64,000 nucleotides of DNA from Acinetobacter proteolyticus (GTDB taxonomy: Bacteria > Pseudomonadota > Gammaproteobacteria > Pseudomonadales > Moraxellaceae). Positions 34,576 to 45,639 of the stretch are shown piece after piece. A program made the position numbers and the translations under genes. The notes under the pieces were generated by a model, which ran no database searches, had not been told where the DNA came from, and saw only the letters and a program-made list of their open reading frames with translations. Each line of letters begins with the position of its first letter. The first letter of the stretch is position 1. The stretch spans positions 912,446-976,445 of the forward strand of contig NZ_KB849179.1 in NCBI RefSeq assembly GCF_000367945.1, in the 5' to 3' direction.

Positions 34576-37500
34576 TTATTCCATATAGACCAATGGTTCA
34601 CCACTGTGTACGGTTTGCCCTGCTCTGCAAATAATGGCTTTGACAATACCATCTTCTTCCGCATAGACAGGTAACTCCATTTTCATCGCTTCAATAATAG
34701 CAACAGTTTCACCTTTTTTAATCTCTTGGCCATGTTCCACAAAGATCTTCCAGATATTTCCTGTCATTGAAGCATTTAAAGAAGAAAGATGGCTGTAATC
34801 AACATGATTGGTTTGCTCAACATGTTGTTCAGGTTGCGCAGCAAATTCTTCTTTCCAGCGACTCACTTCAGTACTAAAGGCCTGTTGTTGCTTGTCTTTA
34901 AATGCCGCGATGCTTTCCGCTTCATTGTCCAAGAATTGTACATAGTCTGCATAGTCAAACTCAGTTTCTTCAATCTGAATTTGAGCACGACCATTTTCAA
35001 AATCAGCACGCCATTCATTCAATTCAGCTTCAGTCACAGGGAAATATTTAATCTGGTCAAAGAACTGCAAGAACCATTGTTTATCACCAAACTGCTTATT
35101 CTTTTTAAACTTGTTCCAGATTGGCAGCGTCCGCCCAATCAACTGATAACCACCCGGTGAGTCCATGCCATAAATGCACATGTACATCCCACCAATACCG
35201 ACAGTACCTTCCGCAGTAAAGGTACGTGCTGGATTGTACTTAGAGCTGAGTAAGCGATGACGTGGGTCAATCGGTACCGCACATGGTGCTGTTAGATAGA
35301 CATCGCCTAAACCAAGGACTAAATAGTTGGCATCAAAAATAATATCTTTGACTTCATCACGATGTGCTAGCCCGTTAATACGTTGGATAAAATCAACATT
35401 ATTCGGCAACCACGGCGCTTTGGCACAAACACTTTCTTGATAACGCTCTACTGCACCTAAAGTGGCACTATCTTCAAACGCCATTGGCAAATGCACAATA
35501 CGCGATGGAATCTTAAGCTGGCTTAAATCACCCATTTGCTCTTCAAGTTTAAGCAATTGATGAATGAGCTCAGCTTGAGGAATCACCAGACCATCATATT
35601 TAATTTGTAGTGAACGTACACCGGGTGACAGTTCCAAAACACCTGCAAGATTGGCATCGCGAATCATTTGAATCAGTTGATGTACACGTAAACGTAGTGC
35701 CAAATCCAAAACATTTTCACCATATTCAAGCAAGATATAGCTATCACCCGCTTGGCGATAGACGGTTTTTGGCGATAAATCAGTTGGTTCACGTTGTGCC
35801 AGAATGGTGGTAAAGACATCTTGAGTTGGCTCAATCGTTTCTACCACTTTGGCAGCGGCGGCAAAGTTCTGGATATTGTCAATTTGTTTGCGTTCTAACT
35901 CGTTGGCCTCCTCGACTGTAATTGGATAAAAACGGATTTTGTCATCAGCTTTGAGTTGACCTACTTTCCAAAGCTCTGCTTTGGCAATGGTCACTGGACA
36001 CACGAAACCACCAAGGCTAGGACCATCTTTTGCTAAAATCACAGGGAAATCGCCGGTAAAGTTGATCGCACCAATTGCATATTCACAATCATGCACGTTG
36101 GATGGATGTAGGCCTGCTTCACCGCCATTCTCTCTTGCCCAGCTCGGTGTAGGCCCTGAAAGTCTGACGCCTAAACGGTTTGAGTTAAAGTGAACAGTCC
36201 ACTCAGAAGCAAAAAATTCTTCCACATATTCAGGTTTAAAGAAATCAGGCGCGCCGTGTGGCCCATACAGCACTGCGATTTCCCATTCATTGCTATATTC
36301 AGGAATAAGCTCTTTGGATAAGGCTTGAGGCTCAGCAATCGCAAGCGGTAATTCCGCACTGGCCAGTTCTGCATCAACCATTTTGATCATGTCACCTACA
36401 CGTAAAGTACGTCCTGCATGACCACCGAAATTACCCAATGCAAAGGTTGAACGGCTACCTAAATATAGGGGTACATCAAGACCATCACGCACGGCTAAAT
36501 AAGTACGGCAGCCTGAAGCCACTTGACCAACTTTTAAAATTTGACCTGCTTTGACCTTAATCGGTTGCCAAAAAGCAATGCGTTGATCATCCAACATAGC
36601 AGTACAGCTTGCACCTGTGAGTGCAATGGTGGTATCGGCATGGAACTTTAAGCTTGGACCTACTAAAGTAAACTCAAAACCCGCTGCCTTTGCGTCATTA
36701 CCCACAATGCGATTGGCCAGTTGGAAGGCATAATCATCCATTGGACCTGATGGCGGTACACCGATATCCCAATAGCCTGTACGCCCTGGATAGTCTTGAA
36801 TTGAACTCAATGTACCCGCTTGGATCACTTCAATGACTTTTGGTGAATAGTTAAAATCATCCAGCATACGCGTCCAGATTTGCATCGATTCAAAACGTTG
36901 GTCTGAAACGATGGCGCGTGCATAATCCAAGTTGGTGCTGATACCATTTAAACGCGTTTCAGCCAAAACTAATTTTAATTTTTCAATTGCAGTCGCTCGA
37001 TCTTCCGCATGCACAATAATCTTGGCAATCATTGGATCAAAATACTGAGAAACTTCGGTGCCTGTTTTCACCCAAGTATCGACACGAATACCTTCGGGAA
37101 ATGAGACTTCTGTGAGCACACCCGGGCTTGGTTGGAAATTTTTAACAGGATCTTCAGCATAGACACGAACTTCAATCGCAGCACCTTGCGGTTGGATATT
37201 GCTGAGATACTCCCAATCCAAGGCATCACCTGCCGCGACTTTGAGCATACACTCGATTAAGTCAAGACCTGTCACCATTTCCGTCACAGGATGCTCTACC
37301 TGTAAACGGGTATTCACTTCAAGGAAATAAAACTCATCTCTTTGCGCATCATAAATAAACTCAACCGTTCCAGCACTGCGATAATTCACAGAGCGACCCA
37401 GTTCAACAGCGGCTTGATGGAGCTTTTTACGGGTTGCTTCAGGTAAGTTCGCAGCTGGCGTTTCTTCAACCACTTTTTGATTACGACGTTGCAATGAGCA

Positions 37501-38181
37501 ATCACGCTCACCAAACGCGACCACTTGACCTTGACCATCACCAAAAATCTGTACTTCGACATGACGTGCTTTATCAATAAAGCATTCAATAAAGACACCT
37601 GCATCTTTAAAGAACTGCTCACCTAGGCGTTTCACGCTTTCGTAAGCATCGGCCAGTGCTTGTGGAGTGTCACAACGAGTGAGCCCGATACCCCCACCAC
37701 CTGCGGTGCTTTTTAGCATGATTGGATAACCAATACGCTCAGCCGCAGTCAATGCTTCCTCCAAACTGTCCAACAAGCCTGTACCAGGGGTCATGGGCAC
37801 ATGAGCCGATGCAGCAAGTTCACGTGCACGGTGTTTTAGACCAAATTCCAGAATCTGCTCTGCTGTTGGCCCCATAAACGCAATATTATTTTCTTCACAA
37901 GCACGAGAGAAATCTGCACTCTCAGACAGGAAACCATAGCCCGGAAAAATCGCTTCTGCCCCAGTTTGTTTAGCAGCTTGAATCAGTTTTTCGATACTCA
38001 AATAAGTATCAGCTGGTTTTAAGCCATCTAGTGCAATTGCAATATCTGCATCCTGCACATGCTGAGCATAACGGTCACTGTCCGAATAAACCGCGACACT
38101 GGTAATACCTAATTTTTTCAGCGTTCGAATTGCTCTAACAGCAATTTCACCACGGTTTGCAATAAGTACGGTCTTAAACAT
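34576..38181 (-). CDS. uca: Urea carboxylase
   Basis: 1201 residues, full length. Biotin carboxylase domain at about 1-450 (ANRGEIAVRAIRTLKKLGIT, MLKSTAGGGGIGLTRC, FLEVNTRLQVEHPVTE), carboxyltransferase domains of KipA/KipI type at about 465-1050 (GTLSSIQDYPGRTGYWDIGV), and a C-terminal biotinyl domain with Lys1167 in EAMKMELP. It carboxylates urea to allophanate with ATP. Followed by GntR; allophanate hydrolase lies 18 bases upstream. The DUF1989 partners often found beside this enzyme are absent here. Confidence 0.96.
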   Translation of the reverse strand: MFKTVLIANRGEIAVRAIRTLKKLGITSVAVYSDSDRYAQHVQDADIAIALDGLKPADTYLSIEKLIQAAKQTGAEAIFPGYGFLSESADFSRACEENNIAFMGPTAEQILEFGLKHRARELAASAHVPMTPGTGLLDSLEEALTAAERIGYPIMLKSTAGGGGIGLTRCDTPQALADAYESVKRLGEQFFKDAGVFIECFIDKARHVEVQIFGDGQGQVVAFGERDCSLQRRNQKVVEETPAANLPEATRKKLHQAAVELGRSVNYRSAGTVEFIYDAQRDEFYFLEVNTRLQVEHPVTEMVTGLDLIECMLKVAAGDALDWEYLSNIQPQGAAIEVRVYAEDPVKNFQPSPGVLTEVSFPEGIRVDTWVKTGTEVSQYFDPMIAKIIVHAEDRATAIEKLKLVLAETRLNGISTNLDYARAIVSDQRFESMQIWTRMLDDFNYSPKVIEVIQAGTLSSIQDYPGRTGYWDIGVPPSGPMDDYAFQLANRIVGNDAKAAGFEFTLVGPSLKFHADTTIALTGASCTAMLDDQRIAFWQPIKVKAGQILKVGQVASGCRTYLAVRDGLDVPLYLGSRSTFALGNFGGHAGRTLRVGDMIKMVDAELASAELPLAIAEPQALSKELIPEYSNEWEIAVLYGPHGAPDFFKPEYVEEFFASEWTVHFNSNRLGVRLSGPTPSWARENGGEAGLHPSNVHDCEYAIGAINFTGDFPVILAKDGPSLGGFVCPVTIAKAELWKVGQLKADDKIRFYPITVEEANELERKQIDNIQNFAAAAKVVETIEPTQDVFTTILAQREPTDLSPKTVYRQAGDSYILLEYGENVLDLALRLRVHQLIQMIRDANLAGVLELSPGVRSLQIKYDGLVIPQAELIHQLLKLEEQMGDLSQLKIPSRIVHLPMAFEDSATLGAVERYQESVCAKAPWLPNNVDFIQRINGLAHRDEVKDIIFDANYLVLGLGDVYLTAPCAVPIDPRHRLLSSKYNPARTFTAEGTVGIGGMYMCIYGMDSPGGYQLIGRTLPIWNKFKKNKQFGDKQWFLQFFDQIKYFPVTEAELNEWRADFENGRAQIQIEETEFDYADYVQFLDNEAESIAAFKDKQQQAFSTEVSRWKEEFAAQPEQHVEQTNHVDYSHLSSLNASMTGNIWKIFVEHGQEIKKGETVAIIEAMKMELPVYAEEDGIVKAIICRAGQTVHSGEPLVYME

Positions 38182-38199
38182 GATGATTTCCCCCTAAAA

Positions 38200-40026
38200 T
38201 TAATTGGCTGTATTGGTGACTTTGTTATTGCGATGCTGGATATACGCTCTCCAGCCACCAAAATGGCTGATATTCTCTGCGTCGCCTAAGCCATAGGGTT
38301 CGCAAATAAAGCCTTTAACCCAACGACCATCTTCCAATTCGACATTGCCCATACCCAAGGGGGTTGGAATTTCTGCGACAAACTCACCGAAGCGTGCTGT
38401 AGGTACATCCCAAAGCTCGACAATGATGCTTTGTCCATCTTGCTGGCGAGCCAAACCTGGTTTTGGTGGAACTGTGCCATTCAAGGCATAAAGCGCATAA
38501 TCCTGAGAAGTTTTGGTGGTTTCGACATGAACCGCACCACGGGTGGTGAGTTGGAAATTCAGAGGCATTCCTGTTAAATGCGCTCCTACAACTGCGACAC
38601 GAATATGATGAGGAGACATTAAGCTTGGTGTATTTGTCGATAAAGGCTTATCTAAAGCACCGAGTTTCAGTGCTAAATAGTTCTGCCATGCTTTGCCGAA
38701 ATGCACCAAGGCTGCATCGTGCCAAGCAGGTGCTATTAATGTGATGCCAAATGGTAAGTTGTCTGCTCTAAAGCCTGCAGGCAATGCTAAGGCACTTAAA
38801 TCAGCGAGGTTGGTGAAATTAGTATACGTGCCGAAATGGGCGTTATATTCAATCGGGTGCTGTTGCATTTGTTCAATGGTATAAATCGTCGGTGAAGTTG
38901 GTACGATCAAAGCATCAAACTCAGCCAAGCTAGCTTGGATTTTTCGGGTCAAATCCTGCTTTAAATATTCAGCATTGTAGGCATCCACCGCAGAATACTT
39001 TTCACCTTGTTGAATAATTTCTAAAACGGTTGGATCAAAATCAGCAGCATTGGTTTTGAGTAAATCGGCAGCCGCAGCGGTGCGCTCCGCCACCCAAGAG
39101 CCTTGATAAAGTTGTGCTGCAAGTTGCTCAAAAGCAGAAAAATCAATCGGTGTAATTTCAGCATTTAAGCTTTCCAGTAATTGAATGGTGTGTTGAAACG
39201 CTTTTTCCGCCTGCTCGTCACCAAAGAAATTTAATTGATTCGGGATGGCAAATTTCAGTTTACTAGAGAAACGTGCAGGTACGTTTTTAGGATGCTGACG
39301 TGAATAGCTATCTAAAGCGTCATAAGCTTCGACTTGAGCAGCCACCAATTCAGCATCCGTCACTGTGAGTGCAAAGATTGAAATACAATCGATACTTTTT
39401 ACTGCGGGTAATAGGCCGCGATTGGAAAAACGACCTTTGGTCGGCTTTAAACCCACAATATTATTGAAGGCTGCAGGAACTCGACCCGATCCTGCGGTAT
39501 CAGTCCCGAGAGAAAATGGGACCAAACCACGTGCCACTACACTGGCCGAACCTGAACTTGAGCCACCACTGACATATTCAGGTTTAAAACTATTCGGTAC
39601 CGCCCCAAATGGTGAACGTGTGCCAACCAAACCTGTGGCAAATTGATCAAGATTGGTTTTGCCAAGTACAATCGCACCGGCCTGTTTAAGTAAACGAACT
39701 GTTTCAGCATCTTGTGTTGCAACACGATTCAGTGCCTTACATGCCGCCGTGGTGACAAAACCTGCCACATCAATATTGTCTTTGACTGCAAACGGCACAC
39801 CATATAAAGGAAATTGTTTTTGCAGGTTATCGCAATCTTGAGTCAGTTGCTTTAAAGATTGGATTTGTTGCTCAACTAAATCTGCACTGGCCAACGAAAT
39901 CCAAGCAACGTCATTTGGATCAAGTGCTGAAACCAACTCCTGCAAAATATCGAGTTGAATTTCTTGCTTTAAATACGCTGTTTGCCACTCAGAAATTGTC
40001 CAGCCTAAAGTTTTTATTTCGCTCAC
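38200..40026 (-). CDS. atzF: Allophanate hydrolase
   Basis: 608 residues from a GTG at 40026, which has AGGA seven bases upstream and gives the family's N terminus (EIKTLGWTISEWQTAY). An upstream ATG at 40134 would add 36 hydrophobic residues and is unlikely. Amidase domain at about 30-450 with Lys in FAVKDNIDVAG and GGSSSGSASVV; the C-terminal domain (about 470-605) has AVVGAHLTGMPLN, typical of full allophanate hydrolases. It splits allophanate into ammonia and CO2, completing ATP-driven urea breakdown. First gene of the operon. Confidence 0.94.
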   Translation of the reverse strand: MSEIKTLGWTISEWQTAYLKQEIQLDILQELVSALDPNDVAWISLASADLVEQQIQSLKQLTQDCDNLQKQFPLYGVPFAVKDNIDVAGFVTTAACKALNRVATQDAETVRLLKQAGAIVLGKTNLDQFATGLVGTRSPFGAVPNSFKPEYVSGGSSSGSASVVARGLVPFSLGTDTAGSGRVPAAFNNIVGLKPTKGRFSNRGLLPAVKSIDCISIFALTVTDAELVAAQVEAYDALDSYSRQHPKNVPARFSSKLKFAIPNQLNFFGDEQAEKAFQHTIQLLESLNAEITPIDFSAFEQLAAQLYQGSWVAERTAAAADLLKTNAADFDPTVLEIIQQGEKYSAVDAYNAEYLKQDLTRKIQASLAEFDALIVPTSPTIYTIEQMQQHPIEYNAHFGTYTNFTNLADLSALALPAGFRADNLPFGITLIAPAWHDAALVHFGKAWQNYLALKLGALDKPLSTNTPSLMSPHHIRVAVVGAHLTGMPLNFQLTTRGAVHVETTKTSQDYALYALNGTVPPKPGLARQQDGQSIIVELWDVPTARFGEFVAEIPTPLGMGNVELEDGRWVKGFICEPYGLGDAENISHFGGWRAYIQHRNNKVTNTAN

Positions 40027-40276
40027 TTTTTGAATCCTATCTTGTATACAAGTTTGAATCGATAGAAGCAGAAAGCGTGCCAAAAATATTTTTAATATAT
40101 AAATTAATAACTTAATAAAAATACTAAAATGCAAGTTCGTTTGAATGGTTTAATGATGGTGCTAAAAAGATTCGACAGAAATACTGTTGCGCTATAACTC
40201 AGCAAATTTTTATTGAGAAAGAAAGGATCAAAATGAAGATGATGAAGTGCTATTTAAATTATTTATATTTATAAGA

Positions 40277-40633
40277 TTATTTATTTACTTTTAGATAGTT
40301 GGCTAAATCTTCAAACTCAGTTGCAACAGCCTGAATTGCTTGCTGCTCCATGGCTCTGAACTTCTTGAGCACGATTTGCCCCAATTCAGTTACCACTGCA
40401 CCACCACCATGCGTTCCACCTGTTTGGGTGTCGACTAGATTGGAATGAAAGCATTGATTCATGGTATCGACCAACTGCCATGCGCGACGATAGCTCATGT
40501 CCATAGACTTTGCTGCCTGAGAAATTGATCCTGTACGATGAATTGCATCTAAGAGTTCCGCTTTACCCGGACCAAAAGCAATCTGCTCATCAGATAAGAT
40601 TCGCACATGCAGTTTTAAACGTGGTTTTGGCAT
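40277..40633 (-). CDS. ModE-type winged-helix regulator without ligand domain
   Basis: 118 residues from the ATG at 40633 (TAGGTGG six bases upstream). It matches only the N-terminal DNA-binding domain of ModE (GPGKAELLDAIHRTGSISQA, AKSMDMSYRRAWQLVDTMN, GGTHGGGAVVTELG). The molybdate-binding TOBE domains are absent. Stand-alone forms like this are common; what they sense is unclear. The gene lies alone between atzF and frmA. Confidence 0.83.
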   Translation of the reverse strand: MPKPRLKLHVRILSDEQIAFGPGKAELLDAIHRTGSISQAAKSMDMSYRRAWQLVDTMNQCFHSNLVDTQTGGTHGGGAVVTELGQIVLKKFRAMEQQAIQAVATEFEDLANYLKVNK

Positions 40634-40691
40634 CAAGTTCCACCTAAGATTTGATGATGCTTTTCACATCATCAAATCCCATCATTTAAAA

Positions 40692-42097
<1,406 letters not shown>

Positions 42098-42125
42098 AAT
42101 GTCGACCACATTAAATCTAAAAATA

Positions 42126-42145
42126 TACTATACACCAGTATAGTA
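42126..42145 (-). promoter_or_regulatory. FrmR operator candidate
   Basis: TACTATAC-ACCA-GTATAGTA: a perfect eight-base inverted repeat just before frmR. TATAC/GTATA arms resemble the E. coli FrmR site. Confidence 0.65.
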
Positions 42146-42336
42146 ATTTAACTCAATGCTTACTGATTGAAATTCTATAGTGTTATGATTATTGATATCT
42201 ATTTACATAATAGGAAAGATAAATCAGAAAATAAGTAGTTGATTATATTTACAATTACATTTAAACCTTGGAACAAAATAGCATTTAGATATATAAGAAA
42301 ATCAACCACCTACAAATTACTGTTGGACTCGCACGC

Positions 42337-43902
42337 TTGATCAATAAAATCATAAACAATTCATACCATTTTAAGATAACGACACTTGTTATCATGTTAG
42401 GAATTGGTGGTTGTTCTTTACCACCCAATCAGAACCACGATCGGAGTAACTTCTTGCATACGAAAACAAAGTGGATGAATGATCCACAAGCCGATCTCAA
42501 TATTGAAAAGGGTTTAACGGCTTTTTTAGCTTTGGATGATGCTTTTTTAAGTATCGCTTCTCGTATTCATTTAATTCGAAATGCCAAGCATCAACTTGAT
42601 TTACAATATTATATTTGGAATGATGATGCTATTGGTAACATGATGTTGCACGAGTTGCTCAAAGCGGCCGATCGCGGAGTAAAAGTCCGCTTATTAATTG
42701 ATGATCAGAATGGCATAAAACTGGATAAAACCTTAAAAGCCCTCACCCAGCATCCAAACTTTGAAATCCGTATTTTTAATCCTTATAAGTTTAGGCATTT
42801 ACGTTTTATTGATTATGTATTTAGATTAAAACAGATTAATCACCGTATGCACAATAAGCTTACCATTGCCGATCATTCGATTGCGGTGACAGGTGGGCGT
42901 AATATCAGCAGTGAATACTTCGAAGCCAGTGACCAGTTTCAATTTAGTGACATGGACATTTTGTTCTACGGTAAAGCAGTCGATCGAGCAGAGCAGGTTT
43001 TCGATGAGTTCTGGTCAGATAAACTCAGTTATTCAACAGAACAATTAATGGGTTCTGGTATGCCTCAACAACTGGAAAGTTTAAGAAATAGTTATAAAGC
43101 CTTAGATCAAGTGGATACACCCACTGAAGATAAACTCGAAGCTGCACAAGATTATTTAAAATTACGTCTACAAAACTATCCAATCCAATGGGCAAAAGCA
43201 CATTTTGTCGCTGATCATCCCAATAAAGCCTTAGGACAAGCCAAAGATCAGGAACTTTTATATGCTCAAGTTCTGAAAATTATGGGTAAACCTGAACAAC
43301 ATATGGAGTTGGTCTCCGCTTATTTTGTACCTACAAAACAAGGAACTGCCTACCTCAACCAGTTGTCTAAAGACGGCATTCAAGTGCGTGTTCTGACCAA
43401 TAGTTTGGTAGCCAATGATGTCGCCGTAGTACATTCATTTTATAGTCAATACCGTAAACCACTTTTACAAAGTGGTGTGCAACTGTATGAGTTTAAACCG
43501 AATATCGAACGTAAAAAACGGACTTGGTATGAAATCGCGACAGGTAGTGTGATCCCGGTTAAAGGCAAAAATCGCTCAAGTTTGCATGCCAAATTTTTTG
43601 ATGTCGATGGAAAGGTTTTTATTGGTTCATTTAATTTTGACCCACGCTCTGCCCATTTAAACACTGAAGTTGGTTTAGTGGTTGAATCAGATCATTTACA
43701 AGACCAGATCACCGCCATGCTTGATCAGCATTTATTACAAGTGGCTTATCAGCTCAAATTAGATCAAAACGGCAATATTGTGTGGTATGAACATAAAGAA
43801 AATGGCGAAGTGGTTGAACATCATCACGATCCTGAAAGTACAAGATTCCAGCGTTTTACCATGCACTTTGTGTCTTATTTTCCCGTTGAATGGATGATGT
43901 AA
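42337..43902 (+). CDS. Phospholipase D family lipoprotein (cardiolipin synthase-like)
   Basis: 521 residues. N-terminal signal with a lipobox ending at Cys26 (GIGG-C), then two HKD motifs: H172-N-K in HNKLTIADHSIAVTGGRN and H417-A-K in HAKFFDVDGKVFIGSFN. Two HKD motifs form one active site for phosphodiester exchange on lipids. It resembles the periplasm-facing ClsC-like group. The start is a TTG; no in-frame ATG exists before residue 20, where the signal peptide would already be cut. Substrate not determined. Confidence 0.82.
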   Translation: MINKIINNSYHFKITTLVIMLGIGGCSLPPNQNHDRSNFLHTKTKWMNDPQADLNIEKGLTAFLALDDAFLSIASRIHLIRNAKHQLDLQYYIWNDDAIGNMMLHELLKAADRGVKVRLLIDDQNGIKLDKTLKALTQHPNFEIRIFNPYKFRHLRFIDYVFRLKQINHRMHNKLTIADHSIAVTGGRNISSEYFEASDQFQFSDMDILFYGKAVDRAEQVFDEFWSDKLSYSTEQLMGSGMPQQLESLRNSYKALDQVDTPTEDKLEAAQDYLKLRLQNYPIQWAKAHFVADHPNKALGQAKDQELLYAQVLKIMGKPEQHMELVSAYFVPTKQGTAYLNQLSKDGIQVRVLTNSLVANDVAVVHSFYSQYRKPLLQSGVQLYEFKPNIERKKRTWYEIATGSVIPVKGKNRSSLHAKFFDVDGKVFIGSFNFDPRSAHLNTEVGLVVESDHLQDQITAMLDQHLLQVAYQLKLDQNGNIVWYEHKENGEVVEHHHDPESTRFQRFTMHFVSYFPVEWMM

Positions 43903-43903
43903 A

Positions 43904-44350
43904 TTAAATTAGATATGTATCAATTCCTACCGAACTCAACTCATATTGTAGACCTGAAGCTAAAGAAATCAATGTGAGTGTTCCACAAAAAGGAGGAGTT
44001 CCACTAGTTAATATCCCACTAAATAATTTCAATTTAACTCCATCGGTGTAACCTCTTTCATTAATAATTGCAAACAATGATCCAATCTCTAAGCCTTTCA
44101 AATTAGAAAGGCTATTAAATTCTTTATACTCTTCAAAATTGATCTCTAATTTACTTTTAAGGACTAATTCAATTTCATCAAATTCTCGATTTACTTGAAA
44201 GACCCAAAGCTTAAAATCAATTTCAATCATTAATTGTTCTATAGAAAATGAGTTATCTTCACTATTTCCATCTCTATTTATATAAATATTATCGATCCTT
44301 CTGATGCCACTTTCATTCTGTATAGCCTCAAAAACATTACTATGAATCAT
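43904..44350 (-). CDS. Hypothetical protein, 148 aa
   Basis: Not recognised with confidence. Soluble, mixed alpha/beta, acidic in the first half (MIEIDFKLWVFQVNREFDEI) with a C-terminal stretch SGTPPFCGTLTLISLASGLQ. No signal peptide or membrane segment. It converges on the phospholipase gene with one base between the stops. May belong to an immunity-type or structural domain family; no function assigned. Confidence 0.6.
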   Translation of the reverse strand: MIHSNVFEAIQNESGIRRIDNIYINRDGNSEDNSFSIEQLMIEIDFKLWVFQVNREFDEIELVLKSKLEINFEEYKEFNSLSNLKGLEIGSLFAIINERGYTDGVKLKLFSGILTSGTPPFCGTLTLISLASGLQYELSSVGIDTYLI

Positions 44351-44416
44351 ACTTATATTCCTTTTATTTTATAGTAGTAACTTATAATCATGACTGGTCA
44401 TTTTCATAACAACCAA

Positions 44417-45007
44417 CTACACCAAACCAATTTGTCTAAAGAACTGTTGATAGGCTTCTGCTTTCTTTTCCAACGCTAAAGGATAGGCTCTTGATGATGA
44501 TGGTAATCGGTATAAATTCAGCTCTCGATCAGCATAATTCACCTGCACCGACTGTCCAATCATAGGCTTAGTTGCTTGCTCTGGAAAGTGTAGCATCAGC
44601 GTATCTGTTGCTTTATCTCCCGTAGTCATGATGGTATGACACAGAGGAATCTGTTCTAATAACTTTGATAAATCTGTGGGTGTAACAATTTCTAAAAATT
44701 TATCAGACGCATTACCCTGCAAGCGTTTCACTTGATAAGCCGTATCAAAGATTCCTACGCCAATCTGGGTTAAGAACTCACGGATCAGTTGTTCTTTAAA
44801 GTTTTTATTGGGTAAATCTAAAAAGTGATCTTTATCTTTAAAAAAGATCAGACCAAAGATACGCCACATATCATTTTGATAGTTGGGATAGTAAAAATCC
44901 ATCTTCCAGCGAGTTTGCGGTGGTGGAAAACTGCCAAGCATCAGCAGCTTAGCAGTCGCAGGTAAAAACGGTTGTAATGGATGTGTTTCTATTTCTATAT
45001 CAGTCAT
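44417..45007 (-). CDS. Uracil-DNA glycosylase family protein
   Basis: 196 residues. UDG-fold marks: LLMLGSFPPPQTRWKMDFYY, QNDMWRIFG, GVGIFDTAYQVKRLQGNASD, and the C-terminal LPSSSRAYP where active UDGs carry a His-containing loop. It is nearest to the Mug/deoxyinosine-glycosylase-like branch. The base removed is not certain. It is the last clear host gene before the prophage. Confidence 0.75.
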   Translation of the reverse strand: MTDIEIETHPLQPFLPATAKLLMLGSFPPPQTRWKMDFYYPNYQNDMWRIFGLIFFKDKDHFLDLPNKNFKEQLIREFLTQIGVGIFDTAYQVKRLQGNASDKFLEIVTPTDLSKLLEQIPLCHTIMTTGDKATDTLMLHFPEQATKPMIGQSVQVNYADRELNLYRLPSSSRAYPLALEKKAEAYQQFFRQIGLV

Positions 45008-45217
45008 TTATACAAAGAGCCAAATTTCAAATTGAGCGAAAAGTTTCGTTTATTTTATAGAATATTCCCGTTTTTTGCTTGGGTGTTTTGTTGGTGAAAA
45101 TTTCACCTTCACAAAATTTTCACAAAATATTCGCAATATCATTTTTTTCATTTAGCTTTGAGTTTGCCTATCTGACAGAAGTTGATTGAGTGAAAACCTG
45201 CTCACAAAATATAAAAA

Positions 45218-45239
45218 AAACCGCTTAAATAAGCGGTTT
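45218..45239 (-). terminator. Terminator at the prophage edge
   Basis: AAACCGCTT-AAAT-AAGCGGTTT, with a run of eight T on the minus strand. It ends the antirepressor transcript. Confidence 0.88.
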
Positions 45240-45256
45240 CAGTAGAGGTCAAAAAA

Positions 45257-45556
45257 TTAAGAAGCCTTCCCTTCATCTAAGCTTTTATAGGAGTCTTCCT
45301 GTTCTTTACTGAAAGTCATGGAATCTTGGATCATGCTCTCAGTAATCTGAAAAAGCCGTGTGAGTTCCTTGAATACTGACTCAGGTACGTTATAGACCTT
45401 GGCCAGATATTCAATAGTTCTCTCTTGCTTGTGCTGGATTGCATCCAACATTGCAGCAATATCGGCAACTTGTTCATATGCCAGTGCAAAGCCCTCAGCA
45501 ACGTCAGTTGCATCATAGACTTGATTTTCAGCAACTAACTGGGTCATACTGTTCAT
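45257..45556 (-). CDS. Hypothetical phage protein, 99 aa
   Basis: From the ATG at 45556 (GGAG upstream) the product is helical with a predicted amphipathic pattern (AEGFALAYEQVADIAAMLDA, then RTIEYLAKVYNVPES). A TTG at 45619 would extend it but lies in a hairpin formed by GCCCTT and AAGGGC. No family recognised. Last gene of the switch operon, after the antirepressor. Confidence 0.6.
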   Translation of the reverse strand: MNSMTQLVAENQVYDATDVAEGFALAYEQVADIAAMLDAIQHKQERTIEYLAKVYNVPESVFKELTRLFQITESMIQDSMTFSKEQEDSYKSLDEGKAS

Positions 45557-45639
45557 GTAGTTTATCGCTCCATGCGATGACAATACTAAGCCCTTTGTTT
45601 TCCGCCAAGAAATCGACAAGGGCTTTTTTATTGCCTGAA

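Noticed and set aside
40026..40134. Allophanate hydrolase starting at 40134 with a hydrophobic leader
   Set aside because: The extra 36 residues look like translated non-coding DNA, and a cytoplasmic enzyme needs no leader. GTG 40026 has AGGA upstream.
45008..45256. Repeated TTTCACAAAAT-like words as attL
   Set aside because: The other attachment site is outside the window, so no core repeat can be matched.
45257..45619. Extension of the 99-residue phage protein to a TTG at 45619
   Set aside because: The extension lies in a hairpin and lacks a ribosome site; ATG 45556 preferred.
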